Shown: positions 14,621 through 25,326, counted from the first letter of the stretch. The stretch: 64,000 bases of DNA from Megalonaias nervosa (GCA_016617855.1 JAECUM010096238.1:1-64000); one strand, 5' to 3'. The notes: a model not told the origin generated them from the letters alone. Numbers and translations: made by a program.

Positions 14621-14710
14621 GTTGTAATACGCTAAGGTTACACAATTTTCCACAATGCAACGCGATTAAACAAGTGCCGTCATTTTGAGTCCCCAACAAA
14701 TAATCAATAG

Positions 14711-16835
14711 TTGACCTTGATAGTTACGATAGAGAAGACTACCAAAAAAGTTATTATCCATACTTCTTATCTCGATTCACTTGTGGGTGACGTTCGTGAG
14801 AGATCCAGAAAACTGCTAAAATACAGATTGATCCATATAAAGTGTATGCTGAAGCTTTTAGCGACGATCAGACGACATTGCATGAGGTCAGCAATGTAGA
14901 CGTTATTCATTTTTTGATTTTTCAAGAATCAGCGCACACTAAGGATCAGCTGAAGAACCACAAGTCTCTAGATGCATACAAGCATTTCCAAGACGGCTGG
15001 AAATACTGCACAAGGAAATAAATGGAGTTCATTTGTTGAGAGCAAAGGTACTTTCACTTCCGTTTTTTATGTCTCTATTCATAACGTAACTTCAGTTATT
15101 ACTGCAGTAGGTTGTTTGTGATGACAGATTTATAGAGTTAAGATCAGTTAAAAGAACAATATCATTTACAATTCTATTCGAACTATGCTTCCCTTTGAGA
15201 GTTTGCTGTAAGCACCCCTGTTTAGTAATGGCTGATTGATAGTACATGTATACATTCCTCATGTACATGTACGGATACATTCGACATGTACAAAAAGCTA
15301 GGGTACTAACGCAACATTGAACATTATATATTATAACTTGTAATGTTTCCTTCATTCTAAATTCCAGGTGACCCACTCTATGCGAATCAGGGAGAAGCCA
15401 CAAGGGCCATGGGTTATTGTTGGTACAGATGGGAGTGTGGAATCAGCACATTGCACATGCATGGCAGGACTCGGGGAAAAGTTGTACTCACATTGCCGCA
15501 GTTTTGTTTCCTTGGAGACAGGTGCAAGAATATGATAGAAACCTACAGTGACTGAAGTACCTGTATACTGGATATTTACTACTTCAGTTAAATCTGACAC
15601 ACCATATAGACGACTTAAAGATATGGACTTACAGTCTGCAGTAAAATAAGAAAACTTTCAAATAATGAATCTGTGTAAATTGTATCTGATAAGCAAGCAC
15701 CGTAAGACATGCCATCGCCTACAGCAAATGAGCAAAACCTATTTTGGGATGAACTTCATCAAATGTGCCAAATGCTGCCATTCTATCATTAAGAGGCAAA
15801 TTATCAGAGAACTTCAAACCTAAGTCATTATTTGCAGAGTGGCCAATTAACTTTTGTCGGGTATGCATATACAGTAAGGATACACATAATTCAGATCCAT
15901 CATACCAGCAGATCTTAGAGAAGTGTAGTGCTGCAGACATGTCTGTTTCCAAGGAACAAGCTTCATATCTTGAGAGGGAGACGCGGGGCCAATCGAATAG
16001 TCTCTTCTGTCACAGATATCGTACAGGAAGAATAACAGCTTCCAGTTTTTATTGTTTATGCCATACTAGCATTTCGCAGCCATCTCTGACAATATTGAAA
16101 ACAATTTGTACATATGATGGGAATAAGATGCCCTTCTTTAGTGCCACAGCAGCCTGGGGAACTAAACATGAAATAACAGCAAAGATGGAATACTCAGGAT
16201 TAATTCAGAGTAAACATGTAAATTTTAAACTTTGGAACAGTGGTTTAATTATCAATGAAAGATACCCCTAGTATTGGGCTAGTCCCAATGGCATGATTTC
16301 TTGTGAATGTTGTGGGGATGGCTGCCTCGAGATTAAATGCTCCTACAGCATGAAATACAAACCTACACTGGATGTTCCATGGTTGAAATCGATAAACAAA
16401 AGCAGGTTTACAATCGATTGTGAACCACCTATTACTACTAGATGCAAATACAAATGTTTGTGTAACTATTGTGACTTTTATGTATGGTATCCTCATGACT
16501 ACCACTATGAACGTGTTTATAGAGACAATGAACTGTGGCAAGCAATGTCTTCTAAAGCTTTGGAGTTTCACTCCAAATGTGTAATGCCTGAACTCCTATG
16601 TAAATATTTTCCACAGAGACAAGTCCTTACTCCCAAATGCAGTTACTGGTGAAGAAAACAAAACTGTCTCCACTCAGAGTGACAGAAAGTACTGCATTTG
16701 TGGTGGAGATGATGCTGAAAGAAAGATGATAATGTACGAAAGTGAAAATTGCCCAAAGGTATGGTTTCATACAAGTTGTATGAAACAAAAACATGTGCCG
16801 AAAGGAAAATGGTATTGTGGCGAGTGCAAATGAAT
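14711..16835 (+). pseudogene. SWIM zinc finger / YqaJ-type nuclease / PHD finger protein of the transposon
   Basis: YqaJ proteins are restriction-endonuclease-fold exonucleases of the lambda-exonuclease type. Exon 1 (to 15047) carries words typical of these N-termini (PYKVYAEAFSDDQTTLHEV, LKNHKSLDAYKHFQDGW). A plausible intron (GT at 15048, AG at 15366-15367) leads to a SWIM-like zinc motif (AHCTCMAGLGE, about 15450). Frame shifts follow. The nuclease domain (about 15955-16350) shows ETRGQSNSLFCHRYRTGRITAS, WGTKHE (16154-16171), ASPNG (16278-16292) and LEIKC (16326-16340). The family has ASPDG, so a catalytic Asp reads Asn here. A TAG at 16270 interrupts the frame. After a shift near 16640 a C4HC3 PHD finger ends the protein (CICGG, FHTSC, WYCGEC, stop near 16833). 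The gene is clearly broken. Confidence 0.82.
15048..15367 (+). other. Probable intron in the YqaJ-type gene
   Basis: The left exon ends AGAGCAAAG followed by GTACTTTC; the right edge reads AAATTCCAG followed by GTGACCCAC. Joining them keeps the reading frame and links family-like protein words (GVHLLRAK to VTHSMR). The inside is AT-rich and full of stops. Confidence 0.6.
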
Positions 16836-17207
16836 CAATATATTTACCAGTGCCCACCATGTCATGCATTTTAAGGTGCTACTATATTGGTTATTATGTA
16901 GTTTATTATGTTGGTGATGCGATATATCTGATAAAGCAGTGTTATGCAGATTAGAAATTAACTAATATTGTACAGTATCATTTGTTTCATTATTCACAAA
17001 TCAGTAAATCAATAATATGTGGAATGATGTCTCCGTTGTATCTTTTTAAGTATGATAAAGATATCTAAGGAAACACGTTTATGAAATATATCCTCAAACC
17101 ATGACTTGCGCCTGTAGATTTCTTGTTATAGTTACTTGCCATGACTATCTTGACTTTCAGCAGATTATAAACATAAATGGAATTGAACTAGTATTAGTAT
17201 AGTACAC

Positions 17208-17213
17208 TTTATT
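17208..17213 (-). promoter_or_regulatory. Possible poly(A) signal of the transposase gene
   Basis: TTTATT on + is AATAAA on -, lying about 75 bases beyond the transposase stop at 17289-17291. Confidence 0.4.
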
Positions 17214-17288
17214 TGCAAATTTGCATGTACATATGTGTGACAATAACATTCCATGTAAACATAATGGTTTTCTCAAACTTGCATTGTT

Positions 17289-18645
17289 TCACTCAAATAG
17301 AACAACTGAAGGACACAAATTTGTTAAACAACAAGCCACTTTAACAATCTTGTAAATAGTTGGAACACTTTCCCCATGTTTCAACTTAATAAATTCAATG
17401 GAGAAGATGCCCTCAAAAACTCTGAATTTTCGCAACACGAGACCAATAACATCTTCCACATGAATTCAAACTAAAACAATTTTTCTAGTATTCTGACCTT
17501 CTAGTGATGTAACTGCTTTTCATCGTGTAAAGGTAGGGATAGCTAATTCAGCTTGATAAAAGCGCACAGCATCTTCTATGTTGAAGCCTCTGTCAACCAT
17601 CACTATGTCACCTGTTTAATAGATTGTTGAGAAGTCCTTATTTTTATGTTATATACTTGTCAGAGGTTCTGCCTCCAAATCCATCAGAAATAAATGTAAC
17701 AACACCTTAAGGGGCGATTCCTATTAGATATTGCACAGTCTAGTTCTGCTTGTAATTGTAATATGTGTACATTTTGTTCAGAGCATCGCACGGACTCTCC
17801 GTAAATAATTCAAAACAGTCTAGCACAACAACAACTTTCTCGCCAAACTCTTTTCCGAAAAACATAGGCATTGATTTCCTCAAGTGTTCTCTATTTGGTC
17901 ATTGCACTAGAAAGCCAAGTCTAATGTAGAGTACATCCAGAGTATTGTGAAAACTTCTTTGCACACTAGGTAAAGAAACATTCAAATGATAGGCTATGTC
18001 TTGGAAAAGATAATTCATTTTAAGTTTCACAAGACACAATAAAAATTCATTTTCTTTCGACAGACTCTTACTGTTGTTACTCATATGTCCCTCTATTAAA
18101 TTAAAGTTAAAAGCTAGTTTTAACACACTAACATTAAGCAATCCCGTGTAAAATGCTACTTTTTCAGAATCGTCGACATTAGATTGAAGGTTGCATAGTC
18201 CTTTCAAATGAAACTGTTCATTTTCTTGGGCTTCAATGCGTCTGGACTTGTTATCATCTACTTGTTTGATTGCTTCGACTGTCAAGTCAGTTTGGATGCC
18301 CATTGCTTTTGATATTTCTTCATCGTGATATGCAGGCTGAAATGATTCATGTACCATTTCTTCGAGATTATTTCATGTACTGTCATTCTGGTTATCCGTA
18401 TTCTCACCAGATTCTGATATGCCACTGGCATTATTTTCCCCGAAATATATGCACCTTTTTTCAATGTTAATAGAGATGATACTGCATCTGAAATCTTTCT
18501 TTTGTGTTTCATCTGGCTGGCTCGACGTCTTTCTTCCGATAATTTCATTATTTCTTCACCATAATCAGTAAAAATCTTCGGTATTTTAAAGACGCTTGCA
18601 TCTTTTCGTACACCTTCTGTGGTTAGAACACACGACAACACCACA
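17289..18645 (-). pseudogene. THAP-domain DDE transposase of the transposon
   Basis: Cut-and-paste transposase acting on the element's ends. From the N-terminus (high coordinates): a THAP-like segment at about 18440-18645 (SVFKIPKIFTDYGEEI, LSEERRRA) with a frame break; a helix-turn-helix of the Tnp_4 kind at about 17905-18070 (LSKENEFLLCLVKLKMN, QDIAYHLNVSLPSVQRSFHN); then the DDE core with Asp in VVVVLDCFELF (codon 17818-17820), Asp in VMVDRGFNIED (17592-17594) and Glu in HVEDVIG (17453-17455). The C-terminus CCLTNLCPSVVLFE is typical and stops at 17289-17291. All three catalytic residues are still readable, but several frame shifts and stops separate them. Family: PIF/Harbinger-related ISL2EU type, judged by motif memory. 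Confidence 0.85.
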
Positions 18646-18772
18646 AATCGGCATTATGGAAAACACGCTTGTCCATGCACCCGCTATCAATGGCTAGGGA
18701 CTCAAAATAGCTGCACTATGCGTACACATTTTCTGCTACGTCACGTGAAAACAACGGATAATGGTGGTCGTA

Positions 18773-19880
18773 CAGGAACTAGAAAAAATGACTGACTGTA
18801 TTTTAAACACGTATACAATTATCATCAAATTTTAAACAACCACAGCTCAATAAAGATCAAAGAAAAAATAGAAGTAGTAGCAGCAGCGAAGTAATAGTAG
18901 CCGTAGTATTGTCCTACAGGTACATAAAATTAGTACAGTAGTATTTTCCCTTTACTGACTTATAAAAGTTAAATAGTTTCCAAGAATGACACGTCAAATC
19001 GAAATGGCCAAATTGTGTCAAGTTTATAGAATTGACTGGGATTATGAAACATTTGATATTTTAAATTGGCAAGCAAGTGCCCAAGTCAAAATAAACATAT
19101 AGGCGAGAACATAACGAGAGTAAAACTGTTGTCTTCTTACCTGTGTTGGGTCTTCCTGGTATAGTCACTGCAAGATGACATGCCTTTGATAATGGAAACC
19201 TAGCGGGGTTCTCAACGGGTTTTAAAACTATTAATTAATAGAATTAATTTACCATACAATATTATGACTCGAATCAAATTTGTTATTTGCAGGTAAAATG
19301 AATTAATGAAAAGATCTAGCCACGTCTCTGCTAAAAGACATGAACACCCTTTGAAAATGCTGTATTAATCACAAAGTATGGCAAATTGAGCTGTTCTTCA
19401 GTACATTAAGATTCGGTTAAAAGCTTCATATCTGTGTCATATTTCAATGCATATGTGTAAAACTGACTAAAATTATTTAATGAAGTCAACTGGGAGTATG
19501 AACAAAAGAGCAAGTAATTTGTAAAGTTATTTAACACAGCAGAAATACCACCCTGTGTAACTGATTTGTATCCTTATCAATCTGAGCTACTTGAAAGTTT
19601 TTTGCAGGGTCATACAACACACGAAAGCATCCGGGCCTTCCATTATGAGTACAACCTATCGAGGTCACACTCTAATGGCAGCATAGAAAAGAAACCATTT
19701 TTCTTTCTGAAAACTTCCCATTTTCCTTATTCATTGTAATTGGTATGTTGATCCTGGTATCATTTGACGGAACCATAAGGCAAACCAAATTTCGGCCAGA
19801 AGTCAAGTTAAATAAAGGCCTTAAGTAAGCACATAGTTTGTGTACCTTTAAAATAAATATATTTCTTTTCGTTTCTACTT
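18773..19880. other. Intergenic sequence with no recognised gene
   Basis: AT-rich. It contains the imperfect AGT/AGC tract at 18867-18905 and nothing else I can name. Confidence 0.6.
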
Positions 19881-19900
19881 CGTCGTCTTCTTCTTCTTCT

Positions 19901-19952
<52 letters not shown>
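19881..19952. repeat. (TTC)n-(CT)n microsatellite
   Basis: A short TTC run changes into about 48 bases of pure CT immediately before a SINE head. Confidence 0.97.
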
Positions 19953-19955
<3 letters not shown>

Positions 19956-20234
19956 GTGGCCTATTGGTTAGAGTGTCCGCGTGTTCGAACCACGGACGAG
20001 TCATACCAAAGACTTATAAAAATGGTACTAACAGCTGTCTCGCTATGCGCTCACCATTAAGAGGTTAGTGTTAGGACTGGTCGGCCGCGTGTCAGGATAA
20101 TGTGAATGGGTGGGACATCATGCTAAATGTCTGCGGCATGCTGCCCCAGTGCTAGACGTTACTATAAACTGCCACACTGCCGACATTGTAGCTATATGAC
20201 TGAAAAATTGTTAAAGCTACGTTAAAAATCCAAA
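19953..20234 (+). mobile_element. tRNA-derived SINE, family 1
   Basis: The head resembles a tRNA gene: an A-box-like word (TTGGTTAGAGTG) and a B box GTTCGAACC at 19983-19991, spaced as in RNA polymerase III promoters. The body contains the words GGTCGGCCGCGTGTCAGGATAATG and TATATGACTGAAAAATTG in shorter recognisable pieces, and the tail reads GTTAAAAATCCAAA before (TC)n. It lies between two (TC)n tracts (left to 19952, right 20235-20254), consistent with insertion into, or duplication of, a TC tract. Confidence 0.75.
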
Positions 20235-20254
20235 TCTCTCTCTCTCTCTCTCTC
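20235..20254. repeat. (TC)n tract at the SINE 3' end
   Basis: About ten TC units follow the SINE tail directly. Confidence 0.95.
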
Positions 20255-20665
20255 ATCATGTCAACAATTGTAAATCAAAGAAAGGTAACGAACACATCGT
20301 TAAATTTTCGAATGTGGGAGGTGCATGGGATTTTCTTTCGAACAACGATTGTTTTTTTTATTATTCTATTATCTGAAGATTATGGATGATAGTTTACTTC
20401 TTTTTATTTCTACAAATCAAAGCAAGAATATTTTTGCAAGCTATTTGGGAACTGGTTTTTTTTCTTCTAAAATTCCTCAGGTCCCTCAAGTCCCACCCCA
20501 CCCCGAAAAGTAAATTGTCCATCCCTAACAGCAATGAACATGTCCTTATTCCTTATAAATTATATGGTTAAAGTATGTTATTTATTTGTATAATACACAC
20601 CATGCGAAATACAATATTTCACCTTGCTAGTGAGGAATTCGATACAAATTTTCAAATAAAAAATA

Positions 20666-20666
<1 letters not shown>

Positions 20667-20704
<38 letters not shown>
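20667..20704. repeat. (TC)n microsatellite
   Basis: About 38 bases of TC abut the 5' end of the next SINE. Confidence 0.97.
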
Positions 20705-20706
<2 letters not shown>

Positions 20707-20952
20707 GCCCCGAGTGGTCTAAAGCGCCCACCGTTACGGATCACTGCCGTCTCACCTCTGTCTGCGTGGGTTCGAGCCTCGGGCTCGGCCAATGTGGGTA
20801 CGTGAGAAAGCCTGCCAGTAGCTTCACGAGGGTCGGTGGTTCTTTCCAGGGTTTTTCCGGGTTCATCCTCCACCATTGATACTGGCCGCCATGTATAGCC
20901 TATCTTGTGCTGAAAAATGGCGTTAAACCCTAAAACAACAACAACAACAACA

Positions 20953-20956
<4 letters not shown>
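20705..20956 (+). mobile_element. tRNA-derived SINE, family 2, full-length copy
   Basis: The A box lies in AGTGGTCTAAAGCGCCCAC and the B box is GGTTCGAGCC at 20769-20778. The tRNA-unrelated body includes TGAGAAAGCCTGCCAGTAGC and GCCATGTATAGCCTATC, and the tail is (AAC)n. Full-length relatives or fragments occur at 24443, 37838, 44470, 49152, 50038 and 52003. As with family 1 at 19953, (TC)n flanks both sides (20667-20704 and 20957-21002). Confidence 0.88.

Positions 20957-21002
<46 letters not shown>
20957..21002. repeat. (TC)n microsatellite
   Basis: About 46 bases of pure TC follow the (AAC)n tail of the SINE. Confidence 0.97.
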
Positions 21003-21006
<4 letters not shown>

Positions 21007-21320
21007 AGCTTTTACTGTCGCTACAAAAGACAAAACAAGTTGTAGTGTGTATTAATCACCCAGTTTGTTATGCAATTTAATGTCTTAATTATTTTATCCT
21101 CTATGCGCCCCTTTGCAAACAAACCGTTAAGGGTAACTTGAATCAACGAAGCCGTCATCTGTAAGGTTTTGAGCCGAAGTAAACAAGTAGATGCAGTCTA
21201 ATCTTACATGAGCTCCATTGTAGAAGGCTATGTTTTTCTTTTCCAGCCAGGAATGTAATCTGTCATAAGCACATGCAATTGTAAATAACGTTAGGTCACA
21301 TCATTCATATGTGTGGCCAA

Positions 21321-21325
21321 TTTTT

Positions 21326-21371
<46 letters not shown>
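21321..21371. repeat. T run and (CT)n microsatellite
   Basis: Ten T residues followed by about 40 bases of CT. The stretch 21003-21320 to its left holds nothing recognised. Confidence 0.97.
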
Positions 21372-21373
<2 letters not shown>

Positions 21374-21540
21374 TATGTAGAGAATATGAAATCAAATACA
21401 ACCCAAAACAATACGTATACGCATTGTTTCAAACTTATAAAACATTTATAGTTAAAACGTACAAGGTACGTCATTCATTTTTTGTGTATGCAAAATGTCC
21501 ATTCTTACACCTTAACGGTGCATATCTCCCCTCTCGCTCA

Positions 21541-21543
<3 letters not shown>

Positions 21544-21580
<37 letters not shown>
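21544..21580. repeat. (GT)n microsatellite
   Basis: Eighteen GT units. Confidence 0.97.
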
Positions 21581-21583
<3 letters not shown>

Positions 21584-21877
21584 GCATATATGCTAGAAAA
21601 AGTCATCTCAATGTAAAATAAGCAAGCTCTAAAATGTTAGTATCTTTACCTACATAATTACAAAGACAACATATTTAACGAGCATTTAAATATCTTACCT
21701 GCGCACTTTTCGAAGCCCCTATAATATGTATTATATTCAAATGTAAGATCTGGGTAGATTTTATGAGGTCTAGCACGACGGACATGTTGTCGTCAGTTCG
21801 AATATCACAGAAATCCGATTGTATAGACTAATGTTCTTTGTAGTAGATAATACTCATGCATCAGAAGCAGCACTGAC

Positions 21878-22092
21878 AACAATACCAATTATAATTGTAT
21901 TTGTGTATCACACCATATACAACAATACCAATTATAATTGTATTTGTGTATCACACCATAGACAACTATACCAATTACAATTGTATTTGTGTATCACACC
22001 ATAGACAGTTATAACAATTACAACTGTATTTGTGTATCACACCATAGACAATTATACCAATTATAATTGTATTTGTGTATCACACCATAGAT
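21878..22092. repeat. 43-bp minisatellite, about 5 copies
   Basis: The unit contains CAATTATAATTG (a palindrome) and GTATTTGTGTATCACACC. Copies differ at few positions. The 61-codon frame across it is an artefact of the repeat. Confidence 0.93.
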
Positions 22093-22169
22093 TCTTCTAC
22101 ATGATATGATACTATTTTATATAGATCAAAACTGTCGTCAAGTCAACAGCTAAACATAAATAGGAACGT

Positions 22170-22470
22170 TGTAGTAGAACCAGCAGCGGTGGTAATAGCA
22201 GAGGATAAACGTCCTGGAGGTGGAGGATTAAAATACGTACTAGTAATAGCAGAAGTATCAGCAGCAGTAGTATTAGTAACAATTATAAGCAACAAGAGAG
22301 TTATTTTTACAACTAATTATTTTGTTTTAGATATTTCTTGACCTGTCGCGAAGTGTAAAAATTTGCAGTGGTCTAAAAAGCAGAAATTGGTAGTAGTAGT
22401 AGTAGTAGTAGTAGCAGTAGTAGGGGACGAAGTACAATCAGCGGCAGCAGTACCAGTATTAGCAGGAGTG
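22170..22470. repeat. Scattered imperfect AGY triplet tracts
   Basis: Interrupted AGT/AGC/GTA triplets lie at 22170-22290 and 22385-22470, with ordinary AT-rich sequence between. Confidence 0.75.
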
Positions 22471-22519
22471 ATTTGGAAGATTTATACAATCTAGTGTTAG
22501 AACAAACAGACGCCTTTGA

Positions 22520-22735
22520 TGAAACAGATAACCGTGAATAGACTACTTTGAATAAATTGACTATTGTGAATAAACAGACTACTTTGAATAAATAGACTAC
22601 TTTAAATAAATAGAGTACTGTGAATACTGTGAATAAACAGACTACTTTGAATAAATAGACTACTTTAAATAAATAGAGTACTGTGAATACTGTGAATAAA
22701 TTGACTACTTTGAATAAAATTACAGTGAAGTATAT
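22520..22735. repeat. Short-period tandem array, about 22 bp with a higher-order unit of about 75 bp
   Basis: Units of the form GAATAAA.AGACTACTTT repeat with a variant AGAGTACTGTGAATACTGT. The block of several units is itself repeated, giving a two-level array. Confidence 0.85.
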
Positions 22736-22740
22736 AAGCT

Positions 22741-23916
22741 GCAATGCTCAACAGCCACCATGGCAGGAAAAATAATTATGACTGTATAATAATTGCTGCA
22801 GTAACAGTGATATCAGTACTGGCATAAAATATCAGCGAGTTATCCTATCAGTATTAATTAGGTTTTGTAAGACATGTTAATACTACTGTAAAATGGTAGA
22901 TATTGTGACGTGTAAGGGGCCAACTTTGGTAGCAAACATTCCCCCTTGCTGTTCGTACTGTTTTTAATCAGAAATTGGTACCGACACCTGAAAAATCGTC
23001 TCGAGCTCTGGCGCTTGCCTATCCGAAGAAGATAAAACGATTCCTTTTATCCTCCTTAACACTGATAGAGTCATGGAAAGCCTTCCGCGTTATGTTGACA
23101 CTTCTTAACCCCTTCTCAGCACGTCTTGCTGGTTAGGACTTAGAAGTGACACCTTGTGTTTCCGAAAATTATCCTTAATTTGTTTTTCCCTTGTCCTCCC
23201 TGTTGGTGTTGATGTTTATAGAAAATAATAATAAAGTATTAAACATTTGGTCAGGGTTACTCTTTATTTTCCTCTGTCAAATGAATATTTAGTTACATTA
23301 GCCCATAACTCAGGTGGATATATGTGCTTACGTCACTCTGTCCAGGATAAAAGCAGTGGGCCTGAATTCTATATCTCCTCTTTGCTTAAAACATAGGATA
23401 GCACTCCTTGCTCTTTTGACACATAGTCTAAGATCCAGTTTCCTCTCCCCTTCCCTATATGCTAATTTGGTTGAGAGTGACCTTGCCAAAGTCATTATCA
23501 TCCTTGTGGTGTGTAATTATGTGTGGGGTTTTTTTGTATAATTTTTTTTGTGTTAGGACTGGCACTCTCTAGGTCAATTTTTTAGTCTTTGTTTCTTATC
23601 TGAGACTAAGAAGAAGTAGAATAAAGATTATGTTTATTTATTAAATGAAATTATAATATGAAATAAAAATAAGATGTGTATGTGAAATTGATGTTGTTTG
23701 TGTTTGCATGTTTGCGATTCTTTGTTAGTAGAGTTGTGGTTTTATGCTTTAGCATACATCTTAATTTATATCCTAATTTGGTTTTCTTGCGTATTTTTCA
23801 TCTTTTATACCGTAGCATATTATGTTTTTGTCAAATTGGTTTGGGTGAAGGGTATGCAGGATTGAAATTTTCTATCACGTCCGCGTGATGGAACTCATGC
23901 CACTTCTAAATATGTA
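22741..23916. other. Sequence of unknown nature between array and MITE
   Basis: A C/G-richer stretch at about 22905-23200 (LALAYPKKIKRFLLSSLTLIE in one frame) and a 75-codon frame at 23314-23541 look slightly coding but match nothing I recognise. They may belong to the same retroelement as the SGNH relic at 24745, which is inference from proximity only. Confidence 0.35.
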
Positions 23917-24423
23917 CAGTAGGTCCCCGGCTTACGAACCTAATCGGTTCCGGTCGGCGTTCGTAACCCGGGGGTGTTCGTAACCCGGAACGCGTTTTCC
24001 CATAGGGTCCCATTGTTAAATTTTTAATCCGTTCCCGAGCCTAAAAAAAAAAAATCGCCGAAAATCGCTGCTACATTAAAAAAAGGTGAAAAAAGGAGCA
24101 CTCACACAACACATACATAGCAATAAAACACACAAACACACTCAAATCCCACAAAAAAACACAAAAATGACACAAAAATAAACACAAGAACACCACAGAC
24201 ACCTTTGCTCACCTTTCTTTTCATTCTATTTGAGTAGAAGCAGCCATATGTGAGCTCGCGTGTTCGAAATTTTGAGAGCAAGCGAATGGCGGTTCGGTTC
24301 GTAACCCGAGTCACCGTTCGTAACCCGAGTCATTTTTTTTGTCCGGCCTGGCGTTCGTAACCCAGATCGTTCGTAACCCAGGGCATTCGTAACCCAGGGC
24401 GTTCGTAAGCCGGGGCCCCACTG
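23917..24423. mobile_element. Tigger/pogo-like MITE
   Basis: Terminal inverted repeats begin CAGTAGGTCCCCGGCTTACG at the left and, read on -, CAGTGGGGCCCCGGCTTACG at the right. Both ends are flanked by TA (23915-23916 and 24424-24425), the target of Tc1/mariner/pogo elements. Subterminal sequence is packed with GTTCGTAACCC units in both orientations. The 507-bp interior is non-coding. Ends are well preserved. Confidence 0.88.
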
Positions 24424-24442
24424 TAATGTATTAGTACATGTG

Positions 24443-24701
24443 TGGGGCCCCGTGGGGCCCAGTGGTCTAAAGCACTCACCTTTATGGATCATTGTCATCT
24501 CACCTCTGTCTGCGTGTGTTCGAGTCTCGGATTCGGTCAATGTGGGTATGTGAGAAAGCTTGCCAGTAGCTTCTCGTGGGTCGTTGGTTCTTTCCGGGGT
24601 TTTCCCGGGTTCCTCCTCCACCATTTATACTGGTCGCCATGCATAGCCTATCTTGTGCTGAAATATGGCGTTAAACCCAACAACAACAACAGCAACAACA
24701 A
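24443..24701 (+). mobile_element. tRNA-derived SINE, family 2
   Basis: Same family as 20705-20956: A box in AGTGGTCTAAAGCACTCACC, B box GTTCGAGTCTC at about 24519, body TGAGAAAGCTTGCCAGTAGC, tail (AAC)n. A possible short target duplication CATGTG lies at 24437-24442 and 24707-24712. It begins 19 bases after the MITE. Confidence 0.88.
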
Positions 24702-24744
24702 AGTTCCATGTGCTTGTTCTAGTTTCTGTATTGGTTCAGTAAAA

Positions 24745-25326
24745 ATGGATCTTTTAGTTTGTGGGCATAGCATGGTTATGCGTCTGAGTCTGGAGAGGAA
24801 TCTCCCAGCTCTTTGTCGCCGAAATCCAGACTGAATAGTTAGTTTTGATGGTAGATCAGCGGCAAGAGTGTCCAATTTTTTGTAACGTCTTCCTACCCTT
24901 CATGGTGAACAAGTTGTGTTTTTGCAGATTGGCGAAAATGATGTGGGATATTTGCCTCCCGAAGTGATTGTTCACCAAATCAGATATCTTTGTCTTTATT
25001 TATTATGTTTCCGGGTTGCCGTGTGTGTAGGTGGGATGTTACCTCGATCTAGACCAAGATTAGTCAGTCAAGGATAATATAGACGCATTGTGCGCCGAAT
25101 AAATCTACAATTATCTCAAGAGTTGGATAAATTGCCTTTGATCATGTTTTGCGTATTAAGAGGTTTTCCTTCTACAGGTCGTTTTCATGCATGGGGATTC
25201 CTGAATCAGCTTGCCCTCAGGCTTTTATATAGAATGGTGCCACGTGACCTATTACGTTACAAAAAGAGTCTATTCCTAAATGGACCATCTCATTCTCAAT
25301 ACGGAGATATTTATCAAAACGGCTGA
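24745..25326 (+). pseudogene. SGNH-hydrolase domain relic, likely from a tyrosine-recombinase retrotransposon
   Basis: One frame runs without a frame shift but with three nonsense codons (TGA 24832, TAA 24883, TAA 25075). Block I is VCGHSMVMRL with the nucleophile Ser; block III is VVFLQIGENDVG with the G-x-N motif; then CVGGMLPRSRPRL. Block V, expected as D-G-x-H after FHA, reads FHAWGFLNQL, so the Asp and His are gone. SGNH domains are esterase-like hydrolases; from memory they occur as accessory proteins in Ngaro/DIRS-like retrotransposons and form abundant paralogues in molluscs and corals. No reverse transcriptase or tyrosine recombinase is visible next to it. The MITE and SINE just upstream may have separated it from the rest. 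Confidence 0.72.

Larger units (their letters stand above)
14640..18772. mobile_element. Decayed DNA transposon, ISL2EU/PIF-like, with two convergent genes
   Basis: Boundaries rest on inverted matches: ATTTTGAGTCCC near 14685 and its complement GGGACTCAAAAT near 18698. The outer flanks (about 14640-14670 and 18720-18772) also align with the ends of the deleted copy at 56.6-57.8 kb. Inside are a SWIM/YqaJ/PHD gene on + (14711-16835) and a THAP/DDE transposase on - (17289-18645), tail to tail with about 450 bp between stops. From memory, ISL2EU elements encode a THAP transposase plus a YqaJ-like nuclease, which fits. Terminal sequence is worn, so end positions are good to a few tens of bases and no target duplication is claimed. 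Confidence 0.75.

Noticed and set aside
19672..20068. Arg-Glu and Ser-Leu rich frames
   Set aside because: Translations of (TC)n and (TTC)n next to a SINE.
20705..20800. tRNA gene
   Set aside because: A and B boxes are present but the sequence does not fold into a full tRNA and is followed by a SINE body and (AAC)n tail. The same applies at 19953 and 24443.
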